A stretch of 64,000 nucleotides of DNA from JAITWN01 sp050486285 (GTDB lineage: Bacteria; Pseudomonadota; Gammaproteobacteria; SZUA-140): the NCBI GenBank assembly GCA_050486285.1, contig JBJHCZ010000014.1:1-64000 (forward strand), written 5' to 3'. Position numbers and translations under genes: made by a program. The notes below the pieces were generated by a model that did no database searches, had not been told where the DNA came from, and worked only from the letters and a program-made list of their open reading frames with translations. Positions 54,613 to 62,869 of this stretch are shown piece after piece; position 1 is the first letter of the stretch, and each line of letters opens with the position of its first letter.

Positions 54613-55697
54613 GAGTCCGCCCCGACCCGGTTGACGATGCGGACCTTCTGTTCGGCGGCGAGGCCGAGGAATCCGCGGCGCACGACGGTGTCGCCGCTCG
54701 CGAGTCCGTCGAGGATCTCGACCCGATCGCCGAGCCGCAGGCCGCTGCGCACCGTGCGGCGTTCGGTGACGCCGTCGACGACGACAAAGGCATATTCGCC
54801 GCGCTCGTCGCGGCGCAGCGCGCTGAACGGGATCAGCAGGCGCTCGCTGGCCGGCGCCGTCAGCGTCACGCGCGCGAACTGGCCGGGCCGCATGCCGGGC
54901 GGCGCCGGTTCGAGCGCGACCTCGACCACGCCCTGGCGAGTGCGCGGGTCGACGGTCGGATGGATGCGCAGGATGCGGCCGGGGTGACGACGGTCGCCGA
55001 GCGCGTCGACCTGGACCTCGACGCGGTCGCCGACCGACAGCAGCGGGATCAGCAGTTCGGAGACGCCGACCTGGGTCAGCAGAGAGTCGGGATCGATCAG
55101 CGTCATCAGGTGGCTGTGGCGGGGCAGTGCGTCGCCGGGTTCGGCGAGGCGTTCGGCGACGAGGCCGGCGAACGGCGCGCGGATCATCGTATAGCCGAGG
55201 CGCGGCTCGAGCATCGCAACCTCGGCGCGGGCGACCTGCAACGCGGTCTCGGCGCGGGCGAGTTCGTCCTCGGAGACCAGGCGGTTCGCGATCAGGCGCT
55301 TCAGGCGCTCATGGTCGGCCCCGGCCTGGCGCAGCGTCGCCCGCGCGCGGTCGAGCTGGGCGCGCAGCAGTTCATCGTCGAGCCGGGCGACGATCGCGCC
55401 GGCCTCGACGCGGTCGCCCTCGAAATACGGAAACTCGACTACGCTGCCTTCCTCCTGGGTATGCAGGCGAACCTCCCGGCGCGCGCGCAGCGTACCGGTG
55501 CGGACGACCGAATGACCGACCGCCTCGCGCTCGACCTCGGCGATCTCGACCAGGTGTTCGCGCGCCGGCGCCGCCGGCGCGGCGCCCTGCCCGCTGCTGG
55601 TGTCCCCGCAGGCGGCCACCAGCCACACGAGCAGCACGAGTCCGCAAAGGCGGACAACGGTGACGCCATGAAGCGAATGGATAGCAGGCGTAATCAT
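54609..55697 (-). CDS. RND efflux periplasmic adaptor lipoprotein
   Basis: This 362-residue membrane-fusion protein has a lipoprotein signal with lipobox VAAC. A biotinyl-lipoyl half ('EGSVVEFPYFEGDRVEAGAIVARLDDELL') is followed by a helical hairpin (about 105-145), the second lipoyl half ('YTMIRAPFAGLVAERLAEPGD') and the beta-barrel ('VGVSELLIPLLSVGDRVEVQVDALG'). It bridges the RND pump to an outer-membrane channel. An alternative start inside (Val/Leu-rich) cannot be excluded. Confidence 0.92.
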   Translation of the reverse strand: MITPAIHSLHGVTVVRLCGLVLLVWLVAACGDTSSGQGAAPAAPAREHLVEIAEVEREAVGHSVVRTGTLRARREVRLHTQEEGSVVEFPYFEGDRVEAGAIVARLDDELLRAQLDRARATLRQAGADHERLKRLIANRLVSEDELARAETALQVARAEVAMLEPRLGYTMIRAPFAGLVAERLAEPGDALPRHSHLMTLIDPDSLLTQVGVSELLIPLLSVGDRVEVQVDALGDRRHPGRILRIHPTVDPRTRQGVVEVALEPAPPGMRPGQFARVTLTAPASERLLIPFSALRRDERGEYAFVVVDGVTERRTVRSGLRLGDRVEILDGLASGDTVVRRGFLGLAAEQKVRIVNRVGADS

Positions 55698-55728
55698 GTT
55701 CGATATTTTATCTTAAATGGCGATAGAT

Positions 55729-55761
55729 GGGGTCAGAGTAGACGAAGTCTACTCTGACCCC
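55729..55761. repeat. GGGGTCAGAGT palindrome, copy G
   Basis: A perfect 15-bp stem with GAA loop, identical over 33 bases to copy F. It overlaps the end of the ABC ATPase gene (stop at 55749-55751) and lies 32 bases upstream of the RND adaptor start, separating the Yej and RND operons. Confidence 0.93.
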
Positions 55762-57425
55762 GAATGTCCCGGTTGCCAGGCGACGCGGGGGACGGCGGCG
55801 AGGAGCTGGCGGGTGTAGGGGTGGCTCGGGCTGCCGCAGACGCGGTCGGTGGGTCCGAACTCGACGATGCGGCCCTGATGCATCACGGCCATCGTATCGG
55901 CCACGTATTCGACAACGCCAATGTTATGGGTGATGAACAGCAGCGTCAGTTGTTCCTCGCGGCGAAGTTGCAGCAGCAGCTGCAAGACTTCCGCCTGCAC
56001 CGACACGTCGAGCGCGCTCGTGACCTCGTCGCAGACGATGAAGCGGGGTTTCAGCGCCAAAGCGCGGGCGATGCCGATGCGCTGGCGCTGGCCGCCGGAG
56101 AACTCATGCGGGTAGCGCCACAGGCTGCCGGGCGGCATCTGCACGCGGTCGAGTACCGCGCGCGCAAGTTCGATGCGCTCCTCCTGGTTCTTGCCGATGC
56201 CGTGTACCGCCATCGGTTCGGTCAAGGTCGTCGCGACGGTCAGGCGCGGGTTCAGCGACGACACCGGGTCCTGGAACACGACCTGCAGCAGTCGGCGGTA
56301 CGGCAGCAGCGCCCGGCGGTCGAGGCCGGTGATGTCGTCGCCGTTGAAGCGGATCGCGCCGGCGGTCGGTTCGATCAGGCGCAACAGCGCGCGCCCGAGC
56401 GTAGTCTTGCCGCAGCCGGATTCGCCGACCAGCGCCATGATCTGTCCCTGCGGGATCGACAGGCTGACGCCATCGACCGCGCGCACATGGTCGACGACGC
56501 GGCGCATCAGGCCCTTGCGCACCGGAAAGTGGACCTTGAGGTCGTTGATCTCGACCAGCGTGCGGCCGGTGACGACGCCCGTATCATCGCCGCCGGCCGC
56601 GCGCCGGCGCTTGAGGTTCTCGGGCAGCGCATCGATCAACTGGCGGGTGTACGGATGCCTCGGCGCCGACAACACGTCCTTCGTCGCGCCGGTCTCGACG
56701 ATCAGGCCGTTCTTCATCACCGCGAGGCGGTCGGCCATCTCGGAGACGACGCCGAAATCATGGGTGATGAACAGGATCGCGGTGCCGCGCCGGGCTTGCA
56801 GGTCCTTCATCAGCCTGAGGATCTCGGCCTGCACCGTGACGTCGAGCGCGGTCGTCGGTTCGTCGGCGATGAGCAGGTCCGGTTCGCAGATCATCGCCAT
56901 CGCGATCATCACGCGCTGGCGCTGGCCGCCGGACAGCCGGTGCGGATATTCGTCGATGCGTTCGGCGGCGTTCGGGATCATTACCTGTTCGAGCGCGGCC
57001 AGCGTCCGCGCGCGGGCATCGGCGTAGCTGATGCCGGGGCGGTGCAGCATCAGCGTCTCGATGATCTGGTCGCCGATCGTGAACACCGGGTTGAGCGAGC
57101 TCATCGGTTCCTGGAAGATCATGGTCATGCGCGATCCGCGGATCTCGCGCCGGCGGTCTTCGGGCAGCGCGAGCATGTCGACCTGCTCGACGCGGTCGTC
57201 GTCGCGACGATAGTCGAACAGGATCTTTCCTTCCGGATGACGGCTGATGTCGCGCGGCAGCAGTTGCATCACCGACAGCGCGGTGATCGACTTGCCGCTG
57301 CCGGATTCGCCGACCAGACAGAAGGTCTCGCCGCGATCGATATCGAAACTGACGCCGTCGACCGCGCGGACGACGCCCTCGCCGGTGTCGAGATGCGTCT
57401 TCAGGTTTTCGACGCGCAGCAGCAT
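55749..57425 (-). CDS. yejF: Peptide ABC transporter, dual ATPase (YejF type)
   Basis: This 558-residue protein fuses two ABC ATPase domains. The first has Walker A GESGSGKS (near 39), LSGGQRQRV and 'LLIADEPTTALDV'; the second has GESGCGKT (near 342), FSGGQRQRIGIARAL and 'FIVCDEVTSALDV'. Each is followed by the oligopeptide C-terminal extension. It powers the YejBE permease. The last residues (SGSE) and stop come from palindrome G. Confidence 0.93.
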   Translation of the reverse strand: MLLRVENLKTHLDTGEGVVRAVDGVSFDIDRGETFCLVGESGSGKSITALSVMQLLPRDISRHPEGKILFDYRRDDDRVEQVDMLALPEDRRREIRGSRMTMIFQEPMSSLNPVFTIGDQIIETLMLHRPGISYADARARTLAALEQVMIPNAAERIDEYPHRLSGGQRQRVMIAMAMICEPDLLIADEPTTALDVTVQAEILRLMKDLQARRGTAILFITHDFGVVSEMADRLAVMKNGLIVETGATKDVLSAPRHPYTRQLIDALPENLKRRRAAGGDDTGVVTGRTLVEINDLKVHFPVRKGLMRRVVDHVRAVDGVSLSIPQGQIMALVGESGCGKTTLGRALLRLIEPTAGAIRFNGDDITGLDRRALLPYRRLLQVVFQDPVSSLNPRLTVATTLTEPMAVHGIGKNQEERIELARAVLDRVQMPPGSLWRYPHEFSGGQRQRIGIARALALKPRFIVCDEVTSALDVSVQAEVLQLLLQLRREEQLTLLFITHNIGVVEYVADTMAVMHQGRIVEFGPTDRVCGSPSHPYTRQLLAAVPRVAWQPGHSGSE

Positions 57426-57432
57426 CGATGCC

Positions 57433-58632
57433 TCAGTTCGATTTCTTCAGGTACGGATCGATCGCGTCACGCAAGGACTCACCGATCAGGTTGTAGGCGA
57501 ACACGGTCAGGAAGATCGCGCCGCCGGGGAAGGCCGCCATCCACCAGTTGAAGGTCGAGGCCTGTACCGCCTGGTTCAGCATCTGTCCCCACGACGGGTC
57601 GTCGACGAGGCCGAGACCGAGGAAGCTCAGCACCGCCTCGGCGAGGATCGCCGAGGCGACGCCGAAGCTCGCCGCGACGAGGATCGGCGCGATGCCGTTC
57701 GGCAACATGTGGCGGAACAGGATCGAGTGCAGCGGCAGGCCGCAGGCAACGCCGGCCTGCACGAACTCCTGCTCGCGCAGTTTAAGGAACTCGGCGCGCA
57801 CATAGCGGGCGTAACCGGCCCAGCTGGTCAGTCCGATGATGACCATCATCAGGTACAGGCTGCGGCCGAAGAACGCGACGAATGTCAGCAGCAGGAACAG
57901 CGTCGGGATCGCCTCGAAGATCTCGACCAGGCGCATGCCGATCATGTCGACGATACCGGAGAAATAGCCCATCAAGCCGCCGATGATGACGCCGATCAGC
58001 AGCGCGATCCCGGTCGCGACGAAACCGATGCCGAGCGCGATGCGCGAGGCGTGGATCATGCGGCTCAGCACGTCGGCGCCGTTCTCGTCGGTGCCCATCA
58101 GGTGGCGGCGGTCTTCGGCGTCGAGCGGCTTCTCGAGTCCGGTGTCGCCGTAATCGCGCAGATAGTCCTTCGGCGAAAACGGCACCGGCGCGCGCACGAT
58201 CCAGTCGTAGTGGCCGGCGCGCTCGGCCTCGCGATACTGCTCGTAGATCGTCAGCGGCGGCGGCGATACGAAGGCATGGCTCAGCGCGGCGGCGCCGAGG
58301 ATCGCCGCGAGCAGGATCGCACCGCGGATCAGCAGCGGCTTGCGCACCAGCGCCAGCATCGCGAAGGCGAGGAAGGTGACCATCAGCGTGACGTCGCCCG
58401 GCGTCAGGAAGCGCAAGAGCGGGCTCGACAGCCGGCCGCCTTCCGAGATCAGCAGCGGATGGCTGTTGGCGAGGAACGGCGCGAACACCGCGACCGCGGC
58501 CAGGATCGCGATCCACGCGATGCCGAGGCGCGCGCCCCAGCGCTTGAACACATCGAGCGCAACCTGGCGCGCAAAGCCGCGCGAGCGCGGTTCGGTTACG
58601 GGACGTGAGCCGGCGACAGTCGCGTCAGTCAT
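57433..58632 (-). CDS. yejE: Peptide ABC transporter permease (YejE type)
   Basis: This 399-residue protein has an N-terminal helix ('LGIAWIAILAAVAVFAPFLA'). An extra hydrophobic stretch follows ('VTLMVTFLAFAMLALVRKPLL', 'GAILLAAILGAAALSHAFV') and then the normal core from 'HLMGTDENGADVLSRMIHASR' to the EAA loop 'VQAGVACGLPLHSILFRHMLPN'. E. coli YejE is 341 residues, and the difference is this N-terminal insert. It overlaps yejB by 8 nt. Confidence 0.92.
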   Translation of the reverse strand: MTDATVAGSRPVTEPRSRGFARQVALDVFKRWGARLGIAWIAILAAVAVFAPFLANSHPLLISEGGRLSSPLLRFLTPGDVTLMVTFLAFAMLALVRKPLLIRGAILLAAILGAAALSHAFVSPPPLTIYEQYREAERAGHYDWIVRAPVPFSPKDYLRDYGDTGLEKPLDAEDRRHLMGTDENGADVLSRMIHASRIALGIGFVATGIALLIGVIIGGLMGYFSGIVDMIGMRLVEIFEAIPTLFLLLTFVAFFGRSLYLMMVIIGLTSWAGYARYVRAEFLKLREQEFVQAGVACGLPLHSILFRHMLPNGIAPILVAASFGVASAILAEAVLSFLGLGLVDDPSWGQMLNQAVQASTFNWWMAAFPGGAIFLTVFAYNLIGESLRDAIDPYLKKSN

Positions 58633-60007
58633 AACTGACCCTCGGATCGGCGATCGCGTAGCAGAGGTCCGCGATCAGATAACCGGCCAGTGTCAGCAGG
58701 CCGCTGATCAGCGTGATCGACAGCACCAGTTCCCGGTCGCGGCCCTTGACCGCCTCGACCGCGAGCTTGCCCATGCCCTCGATGCTGAAGATCGTCTCGA
58801 CGATGACCGAGCCGCTGAGCAGCGACGGCAGCAGCGTCGCCGACACCGTGATCAGCGGCAACAGACTGTTGCGGAAGACATGCCGCCACAGCACGTCGCG
58901 CTCGCCGACGCCCTTCGCGCGCGCGGTGCGCGCGTAATCCGACAACAGGTTCTCCAGCACCGCCGAGCGCGACAGCTTGGCGAGAAACGCGAAGCCGCCG
59001 TAGGACAGGCAGATTACCGGCAGCGTCAGATGCCACAGCCGGTCGAACAGGAAACCGCGCACGAACTCCCCCTGCGCGAAGTGGCCGGCGAGGCCGATGC
59101 CGACGAACACGCCGATCATCCCCATCGTGCCGACGCGCAGCCCATCGAAGCCGGAGCGCGCGATCAGCGCAAAGACGCCGGCGCCGGCGAGCGCGAGCAG
59201 CAGATGCAGCACGATCGAACTCGATTCCGGCAGGCCGCCCGCCATCAGCCAGCCGAGCGCGAGCCCGAGCGCGGCCATGGCGCCGGTGCGGATCAGCACC
59301 GGCGCGCGCAGCGCGAGCGCGGCCATCAGCACCGCGCCGATGCCCGCGAGCGCGAACACCAGCGCGACGTCCCACAGGCTGGTCCAGTACGGCAGGAAGG
59401 TCATGTCGATCGCGTCGCGCCGGCTGATGCCGGCGGTCGGGAACCAGCGCCAGTACTGGTCGGAGGCGAAGAAGCCGATCATCAGCACGCCGGCGAGCAT
59501 CGTCGGCACCGACCACAGGCTGAGCAGCGCGACGCCCGAGCTCACGTCGAAGCCGCGGCCGCGCTGGGTCGCGGCGTAGACGCCGACGCTGATCGCGATG
59601 ATATAGATGATCGGGATCGAGATCACGTTCAGCAACAGCGTGATCGGCAGGCGTTCCTGCACCAGGTCCATCACCGAGCGGCCGTAGCGGAAGCTCATGC
59701 CGAGATCGGAGCCCTTGAACAGCGAGAAGCCGGCAACCTTGCCGTCGTCGTCGAAGGTGAAACCGGCCGGCGAGACGTTGTTGAGCCAGCGCAGGTACTG
59801 GATCGGCGCCGGCTGGTCGAGACCGTAGCGCTTGTTGTAATAGTCTTCGAGCGCCTTCTTCGCCTGCGGCTCGAGGTTCATGCCGTCGACCAGGCTCTGC
59901 GCGCTGATGCCGCCCGGGGAGGCCGCCATGATCGTGAACACGACGATCGTGATCCCGAGCAGCGTCGGGATCATCAGCAGCAAACGACGCAGGATATAGG
60001 TATGCAT
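58625..60007 (-). CDS. yejB: Peptide ABC transporter permease (YejB type)
   Basis: This 460-residue permease starts 'MHTYILRRLLLMIPTLLGIT' and ends with the EAA region 'YARTARAKGVGERDVLWRHVFRNSLLP'. Between the conserved parts, about residues 200-300 form an extra hydrophobic block ('VALVFALAGIGAVLMAALAL', 'MAALGLALGWLMAGGLP', 'LLALAGAGVFALIARS') not present in E. coli YejB (364 residues). This adds perhaps four helices. Confidence 0.92.
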   Translation of the reverse strand: MHTYILRRLLLMIPTLLGITIVVFTIMAASPGGISAQSLVDGMNLEPQAKKALEDYYNKRYGLDQPAPIQYLRWLNNVSPAGFTFDDDGKVAGFSLFKGSDLGMSFRYGRSVMDLVQERLPITLLLNVISIPIIYIIAISVGVYAATQRGRGFDVSSGVALLSLWSVPTMLAGVLMIGFFASDQYWRWFPTAGISRRDAIDMTFLPYWTSLWDVALVFALAGIGAVLMAALALRAPVLIRTGAMAALGLALGWLMAGGLPESSSIVLHLLLALAGAGVFALIARSGFDGLRVGTMGMIGVFVGIGLAGHFAQGEFVRGFLFDRLWHLTLPVICLSYGGFAFLAKLSRSAVLENLLSDYARTARAKGVGERDVLWRHVFRNSLLPLITVSATLLPSLLSGSVIVETIFSIEGMGKLAVEAVKGRDRELVLSITLISGLLTLAGYLIADLCYAIADPRVSYD

Positions 60008-60019
60008 CGGTCCCCGGGA

Positions 60020-61906
60020 TCAGCGGGAATACTTCTGCAGCGGCCCCGGCACGTAGATCTCGACCGGCACGCGGCTCATGTTCAGCCCGAGATTGGTGAT
60101 CTCCAGGTTGTGCAGGCGACGGTCGAGGAACGCCAGCGTCTTGCGCCGCATCAGGAAGGTATAGGGCTGATCCTCGTAGAGGATGCGCTCGGCGGCGTGC
60201 CACAGCGGCATGCGCGCGTCGACGTCGACCTCGGCGCGCGCCTGATCGACGAGGCGATCGAACTCGGGATTGCGGTAGTGGACGAAGTTGTCGCCGCCGG
60301 CCATCGTCTGGGTCGAATGGAACATCTGGAAGATGTCGATCTCGACGTTGCTGGTCCAGCCGAGCGTGATCGCGTCGAAGTCCTTGCGGTTGATCAGGTC
60401 GAGCATCACCGACCACTCGGTCGGCTTGGGCCTGAGCACGATGCCGACGCGCGCGTAGAGGTCGCGCAGGAACAGCACGATGCGGCGGGTGTCCTCGTTG
60501 TCCTGGAAGAACACCAGCTCGAAGTCGAACGACTGGCCGTCCGGCCCCTGCAGCACGCCGTCGCCGTTGCGATCCTCGAAGCCGGCCTCCTTCAGCAGCG
60601 CGAGGGCCTTGCCGGCATCGAATGGCCGCGGCACGAGCGCGGGATCGTGCTGCGGACTGCGCGGACTGAACGGGCTGACCGCGGCCTCGGCGAAGCCGAG
60701 CATGATCTCGTCGATGATGCGCTGCTGGTCGGTCAGCAGCGTCATCGCCTGGCGTACGCGCCGGTCGGCGAAGCGGGTCGGCGCGCCGTTGCGCTCCTGG
60801 TTCCAGCCGATGTAGTTGTAGCCGGCGGTCGGCGCCATGTATTCGAAGTGATGGGTGCGCGCGCGCAGGTCGCGGTCGTCGAGCAGGCGCTGGTATTCGC
60901 GCGGGCTGGCGCCGTAGACGTCGATCTCGCGATTGCGGAAGGTCGTCAGGCGCGCGGCGTCGTTCTCGATGACCCGCCACATCACGCGGTCGAACGGCGG
61001 CTGCACCGGGCCCCAGTAGCGCGGGTTGCGTTCGAGTTCGACGCGGCCCTGGTCCGGCGTCCAGCCGCGCGGGTCGGGCAGGCGGTACGGACCCGAGCCG
61101 AACAGCAGGCCGCGCGACTGGTTGAAGTCCTCGGGCCGCTCGAGGAACGGTTCGTAGAAGTGGCGCGCCATGATCGCCATGCTGCCGGCGAGCTGGAGGC
61201 TGTTGAAATACGGTTCATTGAAGCGGAACGCGACCTCGTAGGGGCCGGTCGCGGTGACCGATTCGACCTTCTCGAGATAGGCGCGGTCGCGTGGCGCGGC
61301 GATCGCGTCGTTCATGATGAATGCGAAGGTGAACGCAATGTCCTCGGCAGTCAGCGGCATGCCGTCGGAGAAGGTCACGCCCTCGTGCAGCCGGAAGGTG
61401 ATGGTCAACCCGTCCACGCTGTATTCCCAGTCGCGCGCGATCAGGCCCTGCCATTGGAGGGTGTCCGGGTCGCGCACCAGCAGCGACTCGAGTACGTAGG
61501 ACTGGACCTCGGACGAATAGGCGTCGGTCGAGATCGTCGGCGTCAGGGTCTTGAGTCCGGTGCCGAAGGCGAGCACCAGCGCGTCGCCGGTCTGGAAGTC
61601 GTCCTTTTCGCTGGCCGCGATCGCGCGGCGGAACGCCGCGGGGACCTCGTCGACATCGGTCTGGCCGCCGCCGGCCGCGCCCGATACCGCGACGCCGTCG
61701 CGCAGGCGCCGCTCGACCGACTGCATCGCGCCGCGCAGCGTGCGCAGGTCCTGCGCCTGCTCGCTCATGACCCGGGTCATCTGCTCCATCTTCGTCCACT
61801 GGCGGTCGACCTGGTACATCACCAGCAGCAGCACGAGCAGCAGGATCGACAGCGCGGACAGCAGCACGAAGTCTTTGGAGGTGAAGCGTTTATCCATGGC
61901 CGTCAT
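60020..61906 (-). CDS. yejA: Peptide ABC transporter substrate-binding protein (YejA type), membrane-tethered
   Basis: This 628-residue family 5 solute-binding protein has 'LAFGTGLKTLTPTISTDAYSSEV', 'LTITFRLHEGVTFSDGMPLTAEDIAFTF' and a GWT-type 'ITLGWTSNVEIDIFQMFHS'. Instead of a cleavable signal or lipobox it has an uncleaved-looking helix at about 14-33 followed by a coiled-coil-like segment (36-66). I infer a periplasmic binding protein tethered to the inner membrane. Starts at 61906 or 61897 (both ATG) are possible. Confidence 0.9.
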   Translation of the reverse strand: MTAMDKRFTSKDFVLLSALSILLLVLLLVMYQVDRQWTKMEQMTRVMSEQAQDLRTLRGAMQSVERRLRDGVAVSGAAGGGQTDVDEVPAAFRRAIAASEKDDFQTGDALVLAFGTGLKTLTPTISTDAYSSEVQSYVLESLLVRDPDTLQWQGLIARDWEYSVDGLTITFRLHEGVTFSDGMPLTAEDIAFTFAFIMNDAIAAPRDRAYLEKVESVTATGPYEVAFRFNEPYFNSLQLAGSMAIMARHFYEPFLERPEDFNQSRGLLFGSGPYRLPDPRGWTPDQGRVELERNPRYWGPVQPPFDRVMWRVIENDAARLTTFRNREIDVYGASPREYQRLLDDRDLRARTHHFEYMAPTAGYNYIGWNQERNGAPTRFADRRVRQAMTLLTDQQRIIDEIMLGFAEAAVSPFSPRSPQHDPALVPRPFDAGKALALLKEAGFEDRNGDGVLQGPDGQSFDFELVFFQDNEDTRRIVLFLRDLYARVGIVLRPKPTEWSVMLDLINRKDFDAITLGWTSNVEIDIFQMFHSTQTMAGGDNFVHYRNPEFDRLVDQARAEVDVDARMPLWHAAERILYEDQPYTFLMRRKTLAFLDRRLHNLEITNLGLNMSRVPVEIYVPGPLQKYSR

Positions 61907-61915
61907 CGCATGTTA

Positions 61916-61960
61916 TGGGGTCGGAGCCTCGGGGTCAGACCCCGAAGGGCGCTGACCCCA
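61916..61960. repeat. Degenerate GGGGTC-type palindrome, copy I
   Basis: GGGGTCGGAGCC and GGGCGCTGACCCC flank an inner palindrome CGGGGTCAGACCCCG (61930-61944). It looks like a diverged or rearranged member of the GGGGTCAGAGT family. Unlike the others it lies between divergent genes, in the yejA leader. Confidence 0.65.
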
Positions 61961-62069
61961 TGCCCGGTCATCGGCCGCCGGGCGCGGAACACAAGTCCGC
62001 AGTTTATCAGCATTATTTCATTCTGACCCAGCCCCGGCGCCGGGGTTCAGTCACGGGCGTTTGCGCCCC

Positions 62070-62102
62070 CTGAATATCAACAATAAAATCGCTGATATTC
62101 AG
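62070..62102. promoter_or_regulatory. Inverted repeat upstream of ABC exporter operon
   Basis: CTGAATATCA (62070-62079) and TGATATTCAG (62093-62102) form a perfect 10-bp inverted repeat with a 13-base AT-rich spacer, ending 35 bases before the TTG start. It is a good candidate operator for a dimeric repressor controlling the exporter. Confidence 0.5.
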
Positions 62103-62137
62103 CGAAACCCGTCGCAGCCACCCGCAGGGAGCGCCTG

Positions 62138-62869
62138 TTGATCGAGCCCGCCGCCAGCGGCCGGACCGAGGTCGTCTTTGCGACCCGCGGCCTGACCAAG
62201 ACCTATGTCGTCGGCGAGGTCGAGATCCATGCCCTGCGGGGCGTCGACCTCGACCTCTACGCCGGCGAGTTGACGGTCATGCTCGGGGCCTCCGGCTCCG
62301 GCAAGTCGACCCTGCTCAATATCCTCGGTGGTCTCGACCATGCCACCGGCGGCACGGTGCGCTACCGCGAGCAGGACCTCGTCAACGCCCCCGACAAGGT
62401 GCTGACCGCGTTCCGTCGTGACAATGTCGGCTTCGTGTTCCAGTTCTATAACCTGATCTCGAGCCTGACCGCGCGCGAGAACATCGCGATCGTCACCGAG
62501 ATCAGCCGCAACCCGATCACCCCTGAAGCGGCGCTCGCGCTCGTCGGCCTCGAACAGCGCATGGATCACTTCCCGTCGCAGCTCTCGGGCGGCGAGCAGC
62601 AGCGCGTCGCGATCGCGCGTGCGATCGCGAAGCAGCCGGCGGTGCTGCTATGCGACGAGCCGACCGGCGCGCTCGATTCGAAGAACGGCGTGCAGGTGCT
62701 GGAGGCGATCGCCCGCATCAACCGCGAGCTCGGCACGACGACCGTCGTCATCACCCACAACGCGGTCATCGGCGAGATGGCCGACCGCGTGATCCGGATC
62801 AGCGACGGCCGCGTCTCCGAGATCCGCGCCAATCCCGCGCGCAAGCGCCCCGACGAGCTGTCCTGGTGA
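62138..62869 (+). CDS. ABC exporter ATPase (LolD/MacB type)
   Basis: This 243-residue ATPase has Walker A GASGSGKS (near 51), Q-loop 'FVFQFYNLISSLTARENI', signature LSGGEQQRVAIARAI and Walker B 'VLLCDEPTGALDS', with H-loop 'VVITHN'. The pattern is that of MacB/LolD-class ATPases that pair with FtsX-fold permeases. It starts with TTG at 62138 (AGGGAG upstream) and overlaps the permease gene by 4 nt (GTGA). Confidence 0.92.
   Translation: MIEPAASGRTEVVFATRGLTKTYVVGEVEIHALRGVDLDLYAGELTVMLGASGSGKSTLLNILGGLDHATGGTVRYREQDLVNAPDKVLTAFRRDNVGFVFQFYNLISSLTARENIAIVTEISRNPITPEAALALVGLEQRMDHFPSQLSGGEQQRVAIARAIAKQPAVLLCDEPTGALDSKNGVQVLEAIARINRELGTTTVVITHNAVIGEMADRVIRISDGRVSEIRANPARKRPDELSW

Noticed and set aside
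58340..62026. 1228-codon open frame on the plus strand, antisense to the Yej genes
   Set aside because: It is rich in Arg, Asp, Ala, Gln and His, has no domain pattern, and mirrors real genes codon by codon. This is the usual artefact of high-GC genes with strong third-position bias.
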